A DNA stretch of 27,097 nucleotides from assembly GCA_002421995.1 (NCBI GenBank), contig DISP01000061.1, forward strand, positions 1 to 27,097. The letters run 5' to 3'. The stretch is from Bacteroidales bacterium UBA6207 (lineage in GTDB: Bacteria > Bacteroidota > Bacteroidia > Bacteroidales > F082). The notes under the pieces were generated by a model. That model was not told where the DNA came from, searched no databases, and saw only the letters and a list, made by a program, of their open reading frames with translations. The first letter of the stretch is position 1; each line of letters starts with the position of its first letter. The position numbers and the translations under genes are program-made. Positions 9,352-17,666 of this stretch are shown here, in pieces.

Positions 9352-9364
9352 TATCAATTTGATA
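9352..9364. promoter_or_regulatory. Possible operator: inverted repeat over the -33 box
   Basis: TATCAA-T-TTGATA is a perfect 6-bp inverted repeat with one central base, overlapping the proposed -33 TTTG (9358-9361) of unit A. A regulator bound here would block the polymerase. It is not the FNR/CRP layout (TTGAT-N4-ATCAA). Short AT-rich palindromes arise by chance, hence low confidence. Confidence 0.3.
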
Positions 9365-9387
9365 AGTCGCGAATATTTTTATTTTTG
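9358..9387 (+). promoter_or_regulatory. Promoter of sulfur unit A (Psr-like operon)
   Basis: TTTG (9358-9361), 18 bp, then TATTTTTG (9380-9387) matches the Bacteroidota promoter form TTTG-N17-23-TAnnTTTG. Transcription would start near 9394, giving a leader of about 45 bases before the ATG at 9439. Confidence 0.6.
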
Positions 9388-9438
9388 AAGCGATTGCATA
9401 GACGTATATAAATATTTACATATATAACCTGAGACAAT

Positions 9439-11685
9439 ATGAAAACCACCAGACGACAATTCATCAAAGTCAGCACAATGGGTGCAGGCAGTTTGGCGGT
9501 AGGTGCTTCGATTGGAAAATGGACCAGGGCTTCCGGCCTTCTTGGTGAGCTAACAGCAGGCACCTCTACTCCAACACGCACACCCACCTATTGCGAAGTC
9601 TGTTTCTGGCAATGCGCCGGATGGGTGTACAAAGACGAAAAGGGCGAAATTCAAAAAATCGTCGGCAATGATGATGACCCGCACTGCAACGGACGTTTCT
9701 GCCCGAGAGGCACAGGTGGTGTTGGACAGTACACAGATGGAGACCGTCTGAAAACACCGATGATTCGCACCAAAGTGGATGGTGTTGATAGTTTTCGCGA
9801 AGTTGACTGGGACGAAGCCCTCGATTATATTGCATCAAAACTTAAAGACATTTCGTCTCGCTATGGCCCCGAATGTGTTGCCTTGTTCACACACGGCTCG
9901 GGGGGTGCACATTTTGGCCACATGCTCAAAGCTTTTGGTTCACAGGCAGTGACTGCGCCCTCTTTTGCGCAATGCCGCGGCCCGCGTGAGGTTGGTTTCC
10001 TTACCACCTTTGGCGACATCATATATTCGCCCGAGCGTACCGACATACGCGACACCCGTTGCCTCGTGCTCATCGGCTCGCACCTGGGCGAAAACATGCA
10101 CAACGGTCAGGTGCAGGAAATGTCGGACGCCATTGACAAAGGAGCCAGCATCATCACCGTTGATCCGCGCTTCAGCACCGTGGCCGGCAAATCGAAATTC
10201 TGGCTGCCAATAAAGCCCGGCACCGACATGGCCCTGCTGCTTGCATGGATGAATGTGCTCATCGAAAACGGCTGGTACGACAAAGATTATATCACCCGCT
10301 ATGCCCATGGCTTTGATCAACTAAAAGAACATGTAAAAAAATACACCCCCGAATGGGCCTTTGGCATAACCACCCTCGCGCCTGATCTGATACGGAAAAC
10401 GGCAAAAGAGATGTTTAATGCTTCGCCTGCCGTTATCATTCACCCAGGGAGACATGTCACCTGGTATGGCGATGACACCCAGCGCCTCAGGGCTGTGGCT
10501 ATTTTGAATGCGCTGCTTGGCTCGTGGGGCCGCAGGGGCGGTTTTTATCAACCCGAAAAAGCCAAAGTGCCTGATTTTCCTGTTCCCCCCTTTCCAACAC
10601 CTAAGCACCAGCCAACAGAAGCCTACAAAGGAAAATACAATCTGGCCAACGAGGTGGTGAGCAATGGTATCTGCGATGCAACCATCCCCACACCGGATCA
10701 AAATTGCAGCTACAAGGTATGGTTTGTCAACGGAACAAATCTTTTGGCTGCTTTGCCCGATCAGGAACAAACAATCAAAGCGCTGGAAGCACTTGAACTA
10801 CTGGTGGTTATTGACACAATGCCGGTCGAGATCACGGGCTATGCCGATGTCATTCTGCCCGAATGTACCTACCTCGAACGCTATGATATGTTGCGCAAGT
10901 CGGGCCACCGCGAACCAAATATCGCCATCCGCGTACCAGCTGCCCAACCAAAATACAATACCAAACCCGCCGATTGGATAGCTAAAAATCTGGCAGAAAA
11001 ACTGGGTCTTGGCGCATGGTTTCCCTGGAAAAACATGGAAGAACTCCTCGACTGGCAGTTGAATCAGGTTGGCAGCTCGCTCGAAGAGATGAAACGCATC
11101 GGTGTGAAAAAGTTTCCACGACAGCACGACGACCTGTACTTCGCGCCCGGCGAAGACATCGCGTTCAACACCAACACAGGCAAAATCGAGCTCTATTCAA
11201 CCGATATGGAGGCCGAAGGTTTCGACCCATTACCTGTTTACACAGCCCACGAAGAGCCGGCCGAAGGTTTTTACAGACTTATCTACGGAAGAGCACCCAT
11301 GCACACCTTCAGCCGCACGGCCAACAATCCGAATTTGACCGATCTGATGGACGAAAACACCCTTTGGGTAAACCCGAAAGTGGCTAAACTATGGGATTTG
11401 AAAGCCGGTCAATATGTAAAACTCAAAAACCAGGATGGTAAAGTTTCCACTTTCAGCATCAAGGTCAGGGTTACGGAGCGCATCCGTTGGGACAGTGTTT
11501 ATATGGTTCACGGCTTTGGACACAACAACAAAAAACTTAGCCGCGCACATGGTCGTGGCATCAATGATACTGAATTAGTAACCAATGTGAAAATTGATCC
11601 TGTGATGGGAGGAACAGGTATGCGCGGCAACTTTGTTACCTTCATCACCGATTTTGAAACAACAGGAAAGGAGGCTGAGTCATGA
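9439..11685 (+). CDS. psrA: Tat-exported molybdopterin oxidoreductase, PsrA/PhsA-like catalytic subunit
   Basis: Catalytic subunit (748 residues) of a complex iron-sulfur molybdoenzyme that reduces, or oxidises, an inorganic sulfur compound in the periplasm. The N-terminus has a twin-arginine signal (TTRRQFIK, residues 3-10) followed by a hydrophobic stretch. A 4Fe-4S site follows: C52-x2-C55-x3-C59-x28-C88 (with an extra C83), then molybdopterin-binding domains. C179 in FAQCRGPREV sits where PsrA-type enzymes place the cysteine ligand of molybdenum. The dinucleotide-binding domain lies at ~610-735 (APMHTFSRTANNPNL, HGFGH). The closest type is polysulfide/thiosulfate reductase (PsrA/PhsA); tetrathionate reductase and related sulfur dehydrogenases cannot be excluded. 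Its stop overlaps the next ATG by 4 bp. The symbol is by family resemblance only. Confidence 0.88.
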   Translation: MKTTRRQFIKVSTMGAGSLAVGASIGKWTRASGLLGELTAGTSTPTRTPTYCEVCFWQCAGWVYKDEKGEIQKIVGNDDDPHCNGRFCPRGTGGVGQYTDGDRLKTPMIRTKVDGVDSFREVDWDEALDYIASKLKDISSRYGPECVALFTHGSGGAHFGHMLKAFGSQAVTAPSFAQCRGPREVGFLTTFGDIIYSPERTDIRDTRCLVLIGSHLGENMHNGQVQEMSDAIDKGASIITVDPRFSTVAGKSKFWLPIKPGTDMALLLAWMNVLIENGWYDKDYITRYAHGFDQLKEHVKKYTPEWAFGITTLAPDLIRKTAKEMFNASPAVIIHPGRHVTWYGDDTQRLRAVAILNALLGSWGRRGGFYQPEKAKVPDFPVPPFPTPKHQPTEAYKGKYNLANEVVSNGICDATIPTPDQNCSYKVWFVNGTNLLAALPDQEQTIKALEALELLVVIDTMPVEITGYADVILPECTYLERYDMLRKSGHREPNIAIRVPAAQPKYNTKPADWIAKNLAEKLGLGAWFPWKNMEELLDWQLNQVGSSLEEMKRIGVKKFPRQHDDLYFAPGEDIAFNTNTGKIELYSTDMEAEGFDPLPVYTAHEEPAEGFYRLIYGRAPMHTFSRTANNPNLTDLMDENTLWVNPKVAKLWDLKAGQYVKLKNQDGKVSTFSIKVRVTERIRWDSVYMVHGFGHNNKKLSRAHGRGINDTELVTNVKIDPVMGGTGMRGNFVTFITDFETTGKEAES

Positions 11686-12218
11686 GATACGCAATGGCTG
11701 TTGACACCAAAAAATGTGTGGGATGCTCTGATTGTGTGGTAGCCTGCCAAACCGAGAACAAAGTACCGATTGGCTACTGCCGCGACTGGATTGTTGAGGT
11801 AACTGACGGGACCTATCCACAGCTGGAGATCGAGATCAGGTCGGAACGTTGCAATCATTGCGACAACTCGCCCTGCGTGCGCTGCTGCCCCACCGGAGCC
11901 AGTCATTATGCCGATGGCGGCGTGGTGCTCGTTACGCATGAAGCGTGTATTGGCTGCGGCGCATGTATTGCTTCCTGCCCCTACGATGCGCGCTATCCTC
12001 ATCCCGATGGCTATGTGGACAAATGCACTTTCTGTCTTGAAAACAGGGTGCAAAAAGGCCTCAACCCGGCCTGTGTGAGTGTTTGCCCCACCAAATGTCT
12101 GTACTTCGGCGATCTTGACGACCCCAACAGTCCTGTTTCGTTGGTGTTGAAAAAACGCAAATGGAAAACACTTATTCCCGAGGCCGGAACCGATCCACAA
12201 CTTTATTTTCTGGTATAA
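11682..12218 (+). CDS. psrB: Four-cluster ferredoxin subunit, PsrB/PhsB-like
   Basis: 178-residue electron-transfer subunit. Four cysteine groups can be read, enough for four [4Fe-4S] clusters: CVGCSDCVVAC near the start, then RCNHCDNSPCVRCCPTG, then ACIGCGACIASCPYDARYP, then KCTFC with a late ACVSVCPTKC pair. This is the dimer-of-ferredoxin layout of PsrB, PhsB, DmsB and NrfC. It has no signal peptide of its own and would be carried out by the Tat signal of the catalytic subunit. It passes electrons between the NrfD-type membrane subunit and the molybdenum subunit. It overlaps the catalytic gene by 4 bp (ATGA), consistent with fixed stoichiometry. Confidence 0.92.
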   Translation: MRYAMAVDTKKCVGCSDCVVACQTENKVPIGYCRDWIVEVTDGTYPQLEIEIRSERCNHCDNSPCVRCCPTGASHYADGGVVLVTHEACIGCGACIASCPYDARYPHPDGYVDKCTFCLENRVQKGLNPACVSVCPTKCLYFGDLDDPNSPVSLVLKKRKWKTLIPEAGTDPQLYFLV

Positions 12219-12260
12219 TCAACACAAGATGAACAATCTCCACGTTTAAACAAAGACAAT

Positions 12261-13202
12261 ATGAGAGAAGAACTTATCATTAGCGGAAGGATGAACCGGC
12301 TTGTTGATCCGGTTTTGAACATCTGGCACTGGCACATACCCTTGTATCTTTTTCTGGGAGGTCTTGCTGCAGGAATCCTGTTTTTTGCAGCCTTGGTAAC
12401 CATTCAGGGTAAAGCAGACAAATATCCGACTGCGGCAAAACTCGCGCCTTTCCTCACTCCTTTTCTGCTGGCACTGGGCCTTTTAGCACTTTTTCTGGAT
12501 TTGAACCACAAACTCTTTTTCTGGAGGCTCTACACCACCATCCGGCTCGAATCGCCGATGTCGTGGGGTGCATGGACGCTGATGGTCGTAATGCCGCTTT
12601 CGCTAATTTGGTGTGCGCTGAATATCAGGGAAATATTTCCGCGCTGGGACTGGAAGTATCCAATTCTTTTTAAAACAGAGGCTTTTTTCAAAAATAACCT
12701 GCTGACCATTTCATGGATCATGCTGGTTTTTTCGCTCATCCTTGGCGTTTATACCGGAATTTTGTTTTCGGCATTCAATGCCCGACCGCTGTGGAATACT
12801 TCAATCCTCGGGCCGCTGTTTCTCACTTCAGGACTTTCAACAGGGGCTGCAGCCATTGTGCTGATGAGCAAGCAACAAACCGAAAGAAATTATTTCGCCC
12901 GAATTGACTTAATGCTTATCGGCATCGAAATCTTTCTCATCATACACATGTTCATGGGATTTCTTGCCAGCACACAGGTGCACATCGAAGCAGCGCAACT
13001 GTTCCTCGGAGGGCCTTATACAACCGTCTTCTGGATGTTTGTTTTCAGTTTTGGTCTTGTTGTGCCTGCAATTCTGGAAATCCTTGAACTCCGTGGCTTC
13101 CACATGCCACACTGGCTCGCTCCGTCGCTGGTTTTGTTTGGAGGTATTATGCTCAGGTTTATCATGGCTTATGCCGGACAAGCCAGCCGCTGGCTGTATT
13201 AG
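12261..13202 (+). CDS. psrC: NrfD/PsrC-type membrane anchor and quinone-reactive subunit
   Basis: 313-residue integral membrane protein with about eight to nine hydrophobic helices. NrfD/PsrC signatures are present: WHWHIPLYLFLGGLAAG near the N-terminus, ESPMSWGAW, GVYTGILFS, ILGPLFLTSGLSTGAA, and the C-terminal MLRFIMAYAGQ. Members bind menaquinone and exchange electrons with the ferredoxin subunit without haem. Completes a PsrABC-like complex with the two genes upstream (42 bp gap). The complex could take electrons from menaquinol to reduce polysulfide or thiosulfate, or run in reverse. Direction cannot be read from sequence. Confidence 0.9.
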   Translation: MREELIISGRMNRLVDPVLNIWHWHIPLYLFLGGLAAGILFFAALVTIQGKADKYPTAAKLAPFLTPFLLALGLLALFLDLNHKLFFWRLYTTIRLESPMSWGAWTLMVVMPLSLIWCALNIREIFPRWDWKYPILFKTEAFFKNNLLTISWIMLVFSLILGVYTGILFSAFNARPLWNTSILGPLFLTSGLSTGAAAIVLMSKQQTERNYFARIDLMLIGIEIFLIIHMFMGFLASTQVHIEAAQLFLGGPYTTVFWMFVFSFGLVVPAILEILELRGFHMPHWLAPSLVLFGGIMLRFIMAYAGQASRWLY

Positions 13203-13247
13203 ACACAAAAGAGTATCGTAATTCATTGATTTATATAAAGATAAAAA

Positions 13248-13775
13248 ATGGAAACACAAAAAAAACCAAAAAAGTATATGAACCCCTACCTGGCAGGAGT
13301 TTTGTTAGGCTTGGTGGTCGTAGCAGCCAATTTTGTATCGGGTCGCGGGCTGGGAGCCAGTGGAGCCGTTAAAAGTGCCATCGTGGCAGGTGTTGAAACA
13401 ATAGCCCCAAAACATGCCGATGCTTCACCTTTTTACCACAAGTACAGTGAGGCACACCAAGGCAAGCCACTCAACAACTGGCTGGTATATCAAATGTTGG
13501 GAGTTGTTGTCGGTGGATTTTTCTCCGGCGTCATCTCACGTCGGCTCACCTGGAAAGTGGAACATAATCCCGGCATCAAATCCAAAACACGCCTGATTTT
13601 CGCACTTGCCGGAGGCATCTTGTTCGGCCTTGGATCGCAACTGGGACGCGGATGCACAAGCGGCTCGGCCCTCAGCGGCATGGCGGTGCTTTCGCTTGGA
13701 GGCTTTCTCAGCATGGCAGCCATTTTTGGCACAGCCTTCATGCTGGCCTATTTCTTCCGTAAACTTTGGATTTAA
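13248..13775 (+). CDS. YeeE/YedE transporter, first half (copy 1)
   Basis: 175-residue membrane protein, the first half of a split YeeE/YedE (DUF395, TsuA-like) transporter. Shared blocks are KYMNPYLAGVLLG, SGRGLGASGA and GSQLGRGCTSGSALSGMAV, with C136 (its only cysteine) in the family motif GRGCTSG. About four to five membrane helices; it ends in AYFFRKLWI. Single-chain YeeE homologues take up thiosulfate using conserved cysteines inside the pore. Here the pore is presumably completed by the next gene. Follows the Psr-like genes by 45 bp on the same strand with no terminator between, so part of unit A. A paralogue lies at 18759-19283. Confidence 0.9.
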   Translation: METQKKPKKYMNPYLAGVLLGLVVVAANFVSGRGLGASGAVKSAIVAGVETIAPKHADASPFYHKYSEAHQGKPLNNWLVYQMLGVVVGGFFSGVISRRLTWKVEHNPGIKSKTRLIFALAGGILFGLGSQLGRGCTSGSALSGMAVLSLGGFLSMAAIFGTAFMLAYFFRKLWI

Positions 13776-13803
13776 TTGACTCACCGATAACACGAAACAT
13801 AAA

Positions 13804-14394
13804 ATGGGACCATTAGTAGTAAATGAAGTAATTTCAGAAAACACGAACCTTTTGCTTGCCTTTTTTATTGGCATCGCTTTTGGTTTTGTGCTCGAACAAG
13901 GCGGCTTTTCATCGAGCCGCAAACTCGCCGGTGTATTCTACGGCTACGACACGGTTGTGCTAAAGGTGTTCTTCACCGGAGCAATAACGGCCATGCTCGG
14001 CCTGCTGTTTTTCAGCCTCTTTGGATGGGTTGATCTGAGCCTTGTTTATGTGAACGAAACCTTTCTTTGGTCAACGCTGGTGGGCGGAGTGATCATGGGA
14101 GCCGGTTTCATCATGGGAGGCTACTGTCCGGGAACAAGCTTTTGCGGCGCTGCCATCGGCAAAATTGATGCATACATTTTTATCATCGGACTTTTCATTG
14201 GTGTATTTATTTTTGGAGAAGCCTACAACCTGCTCGAACCGTTGTACATGGCCGAGTTTTGGGGAAGTCCGCGCATTTCCGAATATTTCGGTATTTCGGA
14301 AGGAGTAACAGTGCTGGTCGTAATACTGGCAGCAGTGGCCATGTTCTGGGGTGCTGAATGGGCAGAAAAACTTTTTCCAAGAGACGAGTATTAA
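13804..14394 (+). CDS. YeeE/YedE transporter, second half (copy 1)
   Basis: 196-residue membrane protein, the second half of the split transporter. Family motifs are GFVLEQGGFSSSRKLAGVFYG and GGYCPGTSFCGAAIGKIDA. The latter holds two cysteines, C108 and C114, so this pair of genes supplies three candidate pore cysteines with C136 of the first half. About five to six helices; it stops soon after the last one (MFWGAEWAEKLFPRDEY). It matches residues 1-~190 of the 19296-20525 protein, which continues into a rhodanese domain. In this copy that domain is encoded by the next, separate gene 18 bp downstream. Confidence 0.9.
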   Translation: MGPLVVNEVISENTNLLLAFFIGIAFGFVLEQGGFSSSRKLAGVFYGYDTVVLKVFFTGAITAMLGLLFFSLFGWVDLSLVYVNETFLWSTLVGGVIMGAGFIMGGYCPGTSFCGAAIGKIDAYIFIIGLFIGVFIFGEAYNLLEPLYMAEFWGSPRISEYFGISEGVTVLVVILAAVAMFWGAEWAEKLFPRDEY

Positions 14395-14412
14395 ACACAA
14401 AATCAATAGACC

Positions 14413-15057
14413 ATGAAGAATATAAATTTAACACCCCGAATATTCCTCTCAGCGGTGATTTTATCGCTGGGATTAATTATTGCTGCAGTTCCAAAAAATA
14501 CGACAACGCCCTTCAAGCTTACCGCACAGCAAATTCTTGAAGAGCTGAAAAGCGGCACACAATACCTCGAAGCCGACGCCATTGCCAAAATGATCATCGA
14601 AAAAGATCCGGTATTGCGCCTGATTGACGTGCGCCCACAGAGCGAATTTGAAAAATTCAGTCTTCCGGGAGCCATTAACATCCCCCTCGACAACCTGCTT
14701 GCTCCCGAATTTCAGGAAGTGCTGAATCAGGGCTTGATGACAAATGTGTTATATGCCAATGGCAGCACCCGCGCCAATGAGGCCTGGATGCTGGTTCGGC
14801 AGCTTGGCTATGAAAACAACTATGTGCTTCAGGGCGGTCTCAACCATTGGTTTGAAACCGTGATGAATCCCGCAGCGCCTGCCGCTACCCAATCAGATGA
14901 CGAGATTGCAAAATACGACTTTCGCCGCGGTGCAAGTCAGGCATTGGGAGGTGGTGCGCTTGTTTCGGCAGCCGGCAATAGCACCGACAAAAGTGGCGGA
15001 GTGCCCAAACCAAAACCTCAGGGAAAAAAGAAAGGTGTGAAAGGCGGTTGTTCCTAA
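14413..15057 (+). CDS. Membrane-anchored rhodanese-fold protein lacking the catalytic Cys, with C-terminal KGGC tail
   Basis: 214 residues. One N-terminal helix (~9-26, IFLSAVILSLGLIIAAVP) anchors it with the rest in the periplasm. A rhodanese domain (~50-150) shows LIDVRPQSEFEKFSLPGAINIPLD and QGGLNHWFE, but the catalytic loop reads LYANGSTR with A115 where the cysteine should be. After YDFRRG (168-173) comes a ~35-residue Gly/Ala/Lys/Pro linker ending KGVKGGCS. C213 is the only cysteine in the whole protein. My inference is that it carries sulfur on the tail cysteine rather than in the rhodanese pocket. Last gene of unit A; a terminator follows. Confidence 0.9.
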   Translation: MKNINLTPRIFLSAVILSLGLIIAAVPKNTTTPFKLTAQQILEELKSGTQYLEADAIAKMIIEKDPVLRLIDVRPQSEFEKFSLPGAINIPLDNLLAPEFQEVLNQGLMTNVLYANGSTRANEAWMLVRQLGYENNYVLQGGLNHWFETVMNPAAPAATQSDDEIAKYDFRRGASQALGGGALVSAAGNSTDKSGGVPKPKPQGKKKGVKGGCS

Positions 15058-15080
15058 CTTCATCCTTAAATCAAAACGTT

Positions 15081-15109
15081 AAAAACCTGCTTTTGGCAGG
15101 TTTTTTTTT
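15081..15109 (+). terminator. Rho-independent terminator ending sulfur unit A
   Basis: 10-bp inverted repeat AAAAACCTGC (15081-15090) with GCAGGTTTTT (15096-15105), five-base loop, continuing in T to 15109. It lies 23 bp after the rhodanese stop. Confidence 0.85.
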
Positions 15110-15262
15110 GCAAAAAAAACGAAATAAAATCTCCGCGATCCTATGCGTGCATGTGTTTTTTTTACTTTCCATTTCTTTCAACTCTAAAAAACCTTACATA
15201 ATACACTGTTTTATAGTTATTTACAATTATAATTTAGACCCAGCCTAAATACTCAACTTTCA

Positions 15263-15291
15263 TTGTGAATTAAAAAACATCTATACATTTG
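15263..15291 (+). promoter_or_regulatory. Promoter of sulfur unit B (octahaem cytochrome operon)
   Basis: TTG (15263-15265), 18 bp, TACATTTG (15284-15291). It fits the Bacteroidota TTG-N17-23-TAnnTTTG form, with the same 18-bp spacing as the unit A promoter. It shows that unit B can be transcribed separately from unit A. Confidence 0.6.
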
Positions 15292-15391
15292 CATGATTAA
15301 ATATCTACTTTTAACATTTTATTAACTAATTGATTTATAAGATATAAGCCCTAAGCCTGCCAAGGCAAATGTTTACGAAATAGTATTAATC

Positions 15392-16993
15392 ATGAAAAAA
15401 TTCACGAAAGCGATCATCTTTTTCCTGGCGGTAGTAGCGCCTTTGCTGATTGTGACAGTAGCGTTGCGCAAGCCGGCGCCCGATCACGCACAACTGGAAA
15501 AACTACGCGCACAGTATCCTGCCAGGCACCAATCGGGTGTTGATCACAGCAAGATGGAAATTCTCCAGCAGGATTTCAAAAATCCGCACCAAATCACAGA
15601 GGCATGCCTTAGTTGTCATACCGAGAGGGGAATGGAACTGTTGCACAGCTCCCATTTCACCTGGGAAAGGGAAGCTTTTATTCCCGGACGTGGTGTAACA
15701 TATCTGGGCAAGAAAAACTTGTTGAATAACTATTGTACCGGTGTGCAATCCAACGAAGGAAGCTGCATGAAATGTCATGCCGGTTATGGATGGAACGACA
15801 AAGCGTTCGATTTCACCAACCAGCTCAACATTGATTGTGTGGTTTGCCACGACAACACAGGCACCTACGCCAAAGCAACCGGAGGAGGAGGCTATCCGGT
15901 GATGGGTGAAGGTGGTCCGGACTACAAAAAAATCCTTGGCAGTATGGGTCTGCCAAAAAGCGAAAACTGTGGCAATTGCCATTTTCTTGGCGGAGGTGGC
16001 AACAATGTGAAACACGGCGACCTCGAAATGGCACTGCTAAAAGCAGGCCGCAATGTGGACGTGCACATGGGTGTTGACGGCGCACACATGAACTGCGTGG
16101 ACTGCCATTCGGCCGAAAATCACCAGATGAAAGGCCGATATTACGGCGTTTCTTCTACCAACGACCAACGTATGAGCTGCGAAGAGTGCCATACTGCATT
16201 TCCGCATCAGAAATCAATCCTCAACGAGCACTCCATCAAAGTGGCATGTCAAACCTGCCACATCCCCGTGTATGCAAAGGTGAACCCAACCAAGATGTAT
16301 TGGGACTGGAGCACAGCCACACGGAAAAAAGACGGCAAAGGTTTCGAAGAAAAAGATGCTGAAGGCAATGTTACTTACGCCTCGATCAAAGGTGATTTCA
16401 TCTGGCAAAAAAATGTTGAGCCGGAATATACATGGTTCAATGGCACTGCCGACCATCTTTTGCTTACGGATAAAATTGATACAAGCCAGGCTTTTGTAAA
16501 AATCAATACACTAAACGGAGCCTACCGCGACCGAAACAGCAAAATCATCCCGATGAAAGTGCATCGCGGCAAACAACCCTACGACTCCAAAAACCTAACA
16601 ATTATCCAAACCAAACTTTGGGACAAGGAAAAAGGCAAAGGGGCGCTTTGGCTCGATCTTGAATGGGAACGTGCTATTGTTGAAGGAATGAAATATGTAG
16701 ATATGCCCTACAGCGGCGAACATGGATTTATTGCCACTGAGATGTATATGCCGGTCAACCACATGGTTTCTGTTTCGTCAGAAGCACTAAGCTGTAAAGA
16801 ATGTCACACACGCGAAGAAGGCAGGTTGGCAACATTGACAGATTTCTACATGCCCGGACGCGATCGTAACGAATGGCTCGACTTTGGCGGAAAATTAGTG
16901 CTATTAGGTTCACTTTTCGGTATCATTGTACATGCTGCCATCAGGTTTACAGCATCACGCCGACGCAAATTAGCTCATCAACATAAAGCTTAA
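15392..16993 (+). CDS. Octahaem cytochrome c, octahaem tetrathionate reductase (OTR) family
   Basis: 533-residue periplasmic multihaem cytochrome. Eight CxxCH haem sites start at residues 72, 125, 149, 193, 235, 263, 286 and 468. The text CMKCHAGYGWNDKAFDF and DCVVCHDNTGTYAK is diagnostic of the OTR family. An N-terminal hydrophobic helix (~7-25) and a C-terminal helix (~500-520) followed by SRRRK suggest anchoring at both ends. The Shewanella relative reduces tetrathionate, nitrite and hydroxylamine in vitro, and its physiological substrate is unsettled. Here the neighbours are all sulfur proteins, which favours a sulfur substrate. The next gene, a cytochrome b, is 4 bp downstream and likely supplies electrons from menaquinol. 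First gene of unit B. Confidence 0.93.
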   Translation: MKKFTKAIIFFLAVVAPLLIVTVALRKPAPDHAQLEKLRAQYPARHQSGVDHSKMEILQQDFKNPHQITEACLSCHTERGMELLHSSHFTWEREAFIPGRGVTYLGKKNLLNNYCTGVQSNEGSCMKCHAGYGWNDKAFDFTNQLNIDCVVCHDNTGTYAKATGGGGYPVMGEGGPDYKKILGSMGLPKSENCGNCHFLGGGGNNVKHGDLEMALLKAGRNVDVHMGVDGAHMNCVDCHSAENHQMKGRYYGVSSTNDQRMSCEECHTAFPHQKSILNEHSIKVACQTCHIPVYAKVNPTKMYWDWSTATRKKDGKGFEEKDAEGNVTYASIKGDFIWQKNVEPEYTWFNGTADHLLLTDKIDTSQAFVKINTLNGAYRDRNSKIIPMKVHRGKQPYDSKNLTIIQTKLWDKEKGKGALWLDLEWERAIVEGMKYVDMPYSGEHGFIATEMYMPVNHMVSVSSEALSCKECHTREEGRLATLTDFYMPGRDRNEWLDFGGKLVLLGSLFGIIVHAAIRFTASRRRKLAHQHKA

Positions 16994-16997
16994 AAAA

Positions 16998-17666
16998 ATG
17001 AAAAAACACAAGAAAGTATATGTATATCAGGGCTTTGAAAGATTTTGGCACTGGAATCAGGCCCTGCTTATCTTTTTATTGGCGTTAACAGGTTTCGAAA
17101 TCCACAGCTCCTACACCATTTTGGGATTTGAAACAGCCGTTGACATTCACAACAAAGCAGCCTGGGGATTTATCATCCTGATTATTTTTGCCATTTTCTG
17201 GCATTTCACAACAGGTGAGTGGAAGCAATACATTCCGACAACTAAAAACCTGAAAGCACAAGCCGAATTTTATCTTTTAGGGATATTCAAGAATGCACCC
17301 CACCCCACCGAGAAAACCCTGATCAGCAAACTTAATCCATTGCAGCGCCTGGTTTATCTCGGTCTTAAAATACTGATGATTCCGGTGATGGTTATTTCGG
17401 GTCTGCTTTTTATGTTTTACCGTTATCCGCATGGCAACGAAATAGAGATCATCAACATTGACAATCTCGAAATCATAGCACTCATTCACACTGCAGGAGC
17501 TTTTGCCGTGATTGCATTTGTGCTCGTACACCTCTACCTGATCACCACCGGACACACGATTACATCCAATCTGAAAGCTATGATTTCCGGATGGGAAGAT
17601 CTGGAAGAAACGGAAGATGAAAATGAAGTAGCTGACAAAAAAGAAAACGATCATGAAACAAAATAA
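16998..17666 (+). CDS. Cytochrome b561-like membrane protein (Ni/Fe-hydrogenase / thiosulfate reductase cyt b type)
   Basis: 222-residue protein with four membrane helices (~18-34, ~52-71, ~117-141, ~160-184). The opening text VYQGFERFWHWNQALLIF is typical of the bacterial cytochrome b561 / hydrogenase cytochrome b family (PF01292). Candidate haem b ligands are H18, H51, H69, H164 and H178. The acidic and Lys-rich C-terminus is cytoplasmic. Such subunits exchange electrons between quinone and a periplasmic partner; being 4 bp after the octahaem cytochrome makes that the obvious partner. Its last codons overlap one possible start of the lipoprotein gene downstream. Confidence 0.9.
   Translation: MKKHKKVYVYQGFERFWHWNQALLIFLLALTGFEIHSSYTILGFETAVDIHNKAAWGFIILIIFAIFWHFTTGEWKQYIPTTKNLKAQAEFYLLGIFKNAPHPTEKTLISKLNPLQRLVYLGLKILMIPVMVISGLLFMFYRYPHGNEIEIINIDNLEIIALIHTAGAFAVIAFVLVHLYLITTGHTITSNLKAMISGWEDLEETEDENEVADKKENDHETK

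Larger units (their letters stand above)
15058..15391. other. Intergenic region between sulfur units A and B (334 bp)
   Basis: AT-rich region with no convincing gene. It holds the terminator of unit A (15081-15109) and the promoter of unit B (15263-15291). A short open frame at 15048-15248 runs through the terminator and overlaps the end of the rhodanese gene, so I discount it. About 94 bases lie between the expected start site near 15298 and the ATG at 15392. This leader is longer than that of unit A, with room for regulation, but I saw no clear structure in it. Confidence 0.6.

Noticed and set aside
11508..12200. Minus-strand open frame of 230 codons over the Psr-like genes
   Set aside because: It is antisense to two genes with full cysteine motifs, and its protein resembles no family.
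13248..14394. Selenium transport role for the YedE-like genes
   Set aside because: No YedF, SelD or SelA-type gene is nearby; all neighbours handle sulfur.
15048..15248. Short plus-strand open frame of 66 codons after the first rhodanese gene
   Set aside because: It overlaps the rhodanese stop, runs through the terminator hairpin and has low-complexity K/F/N/I composition expected of AT-rich spacer.
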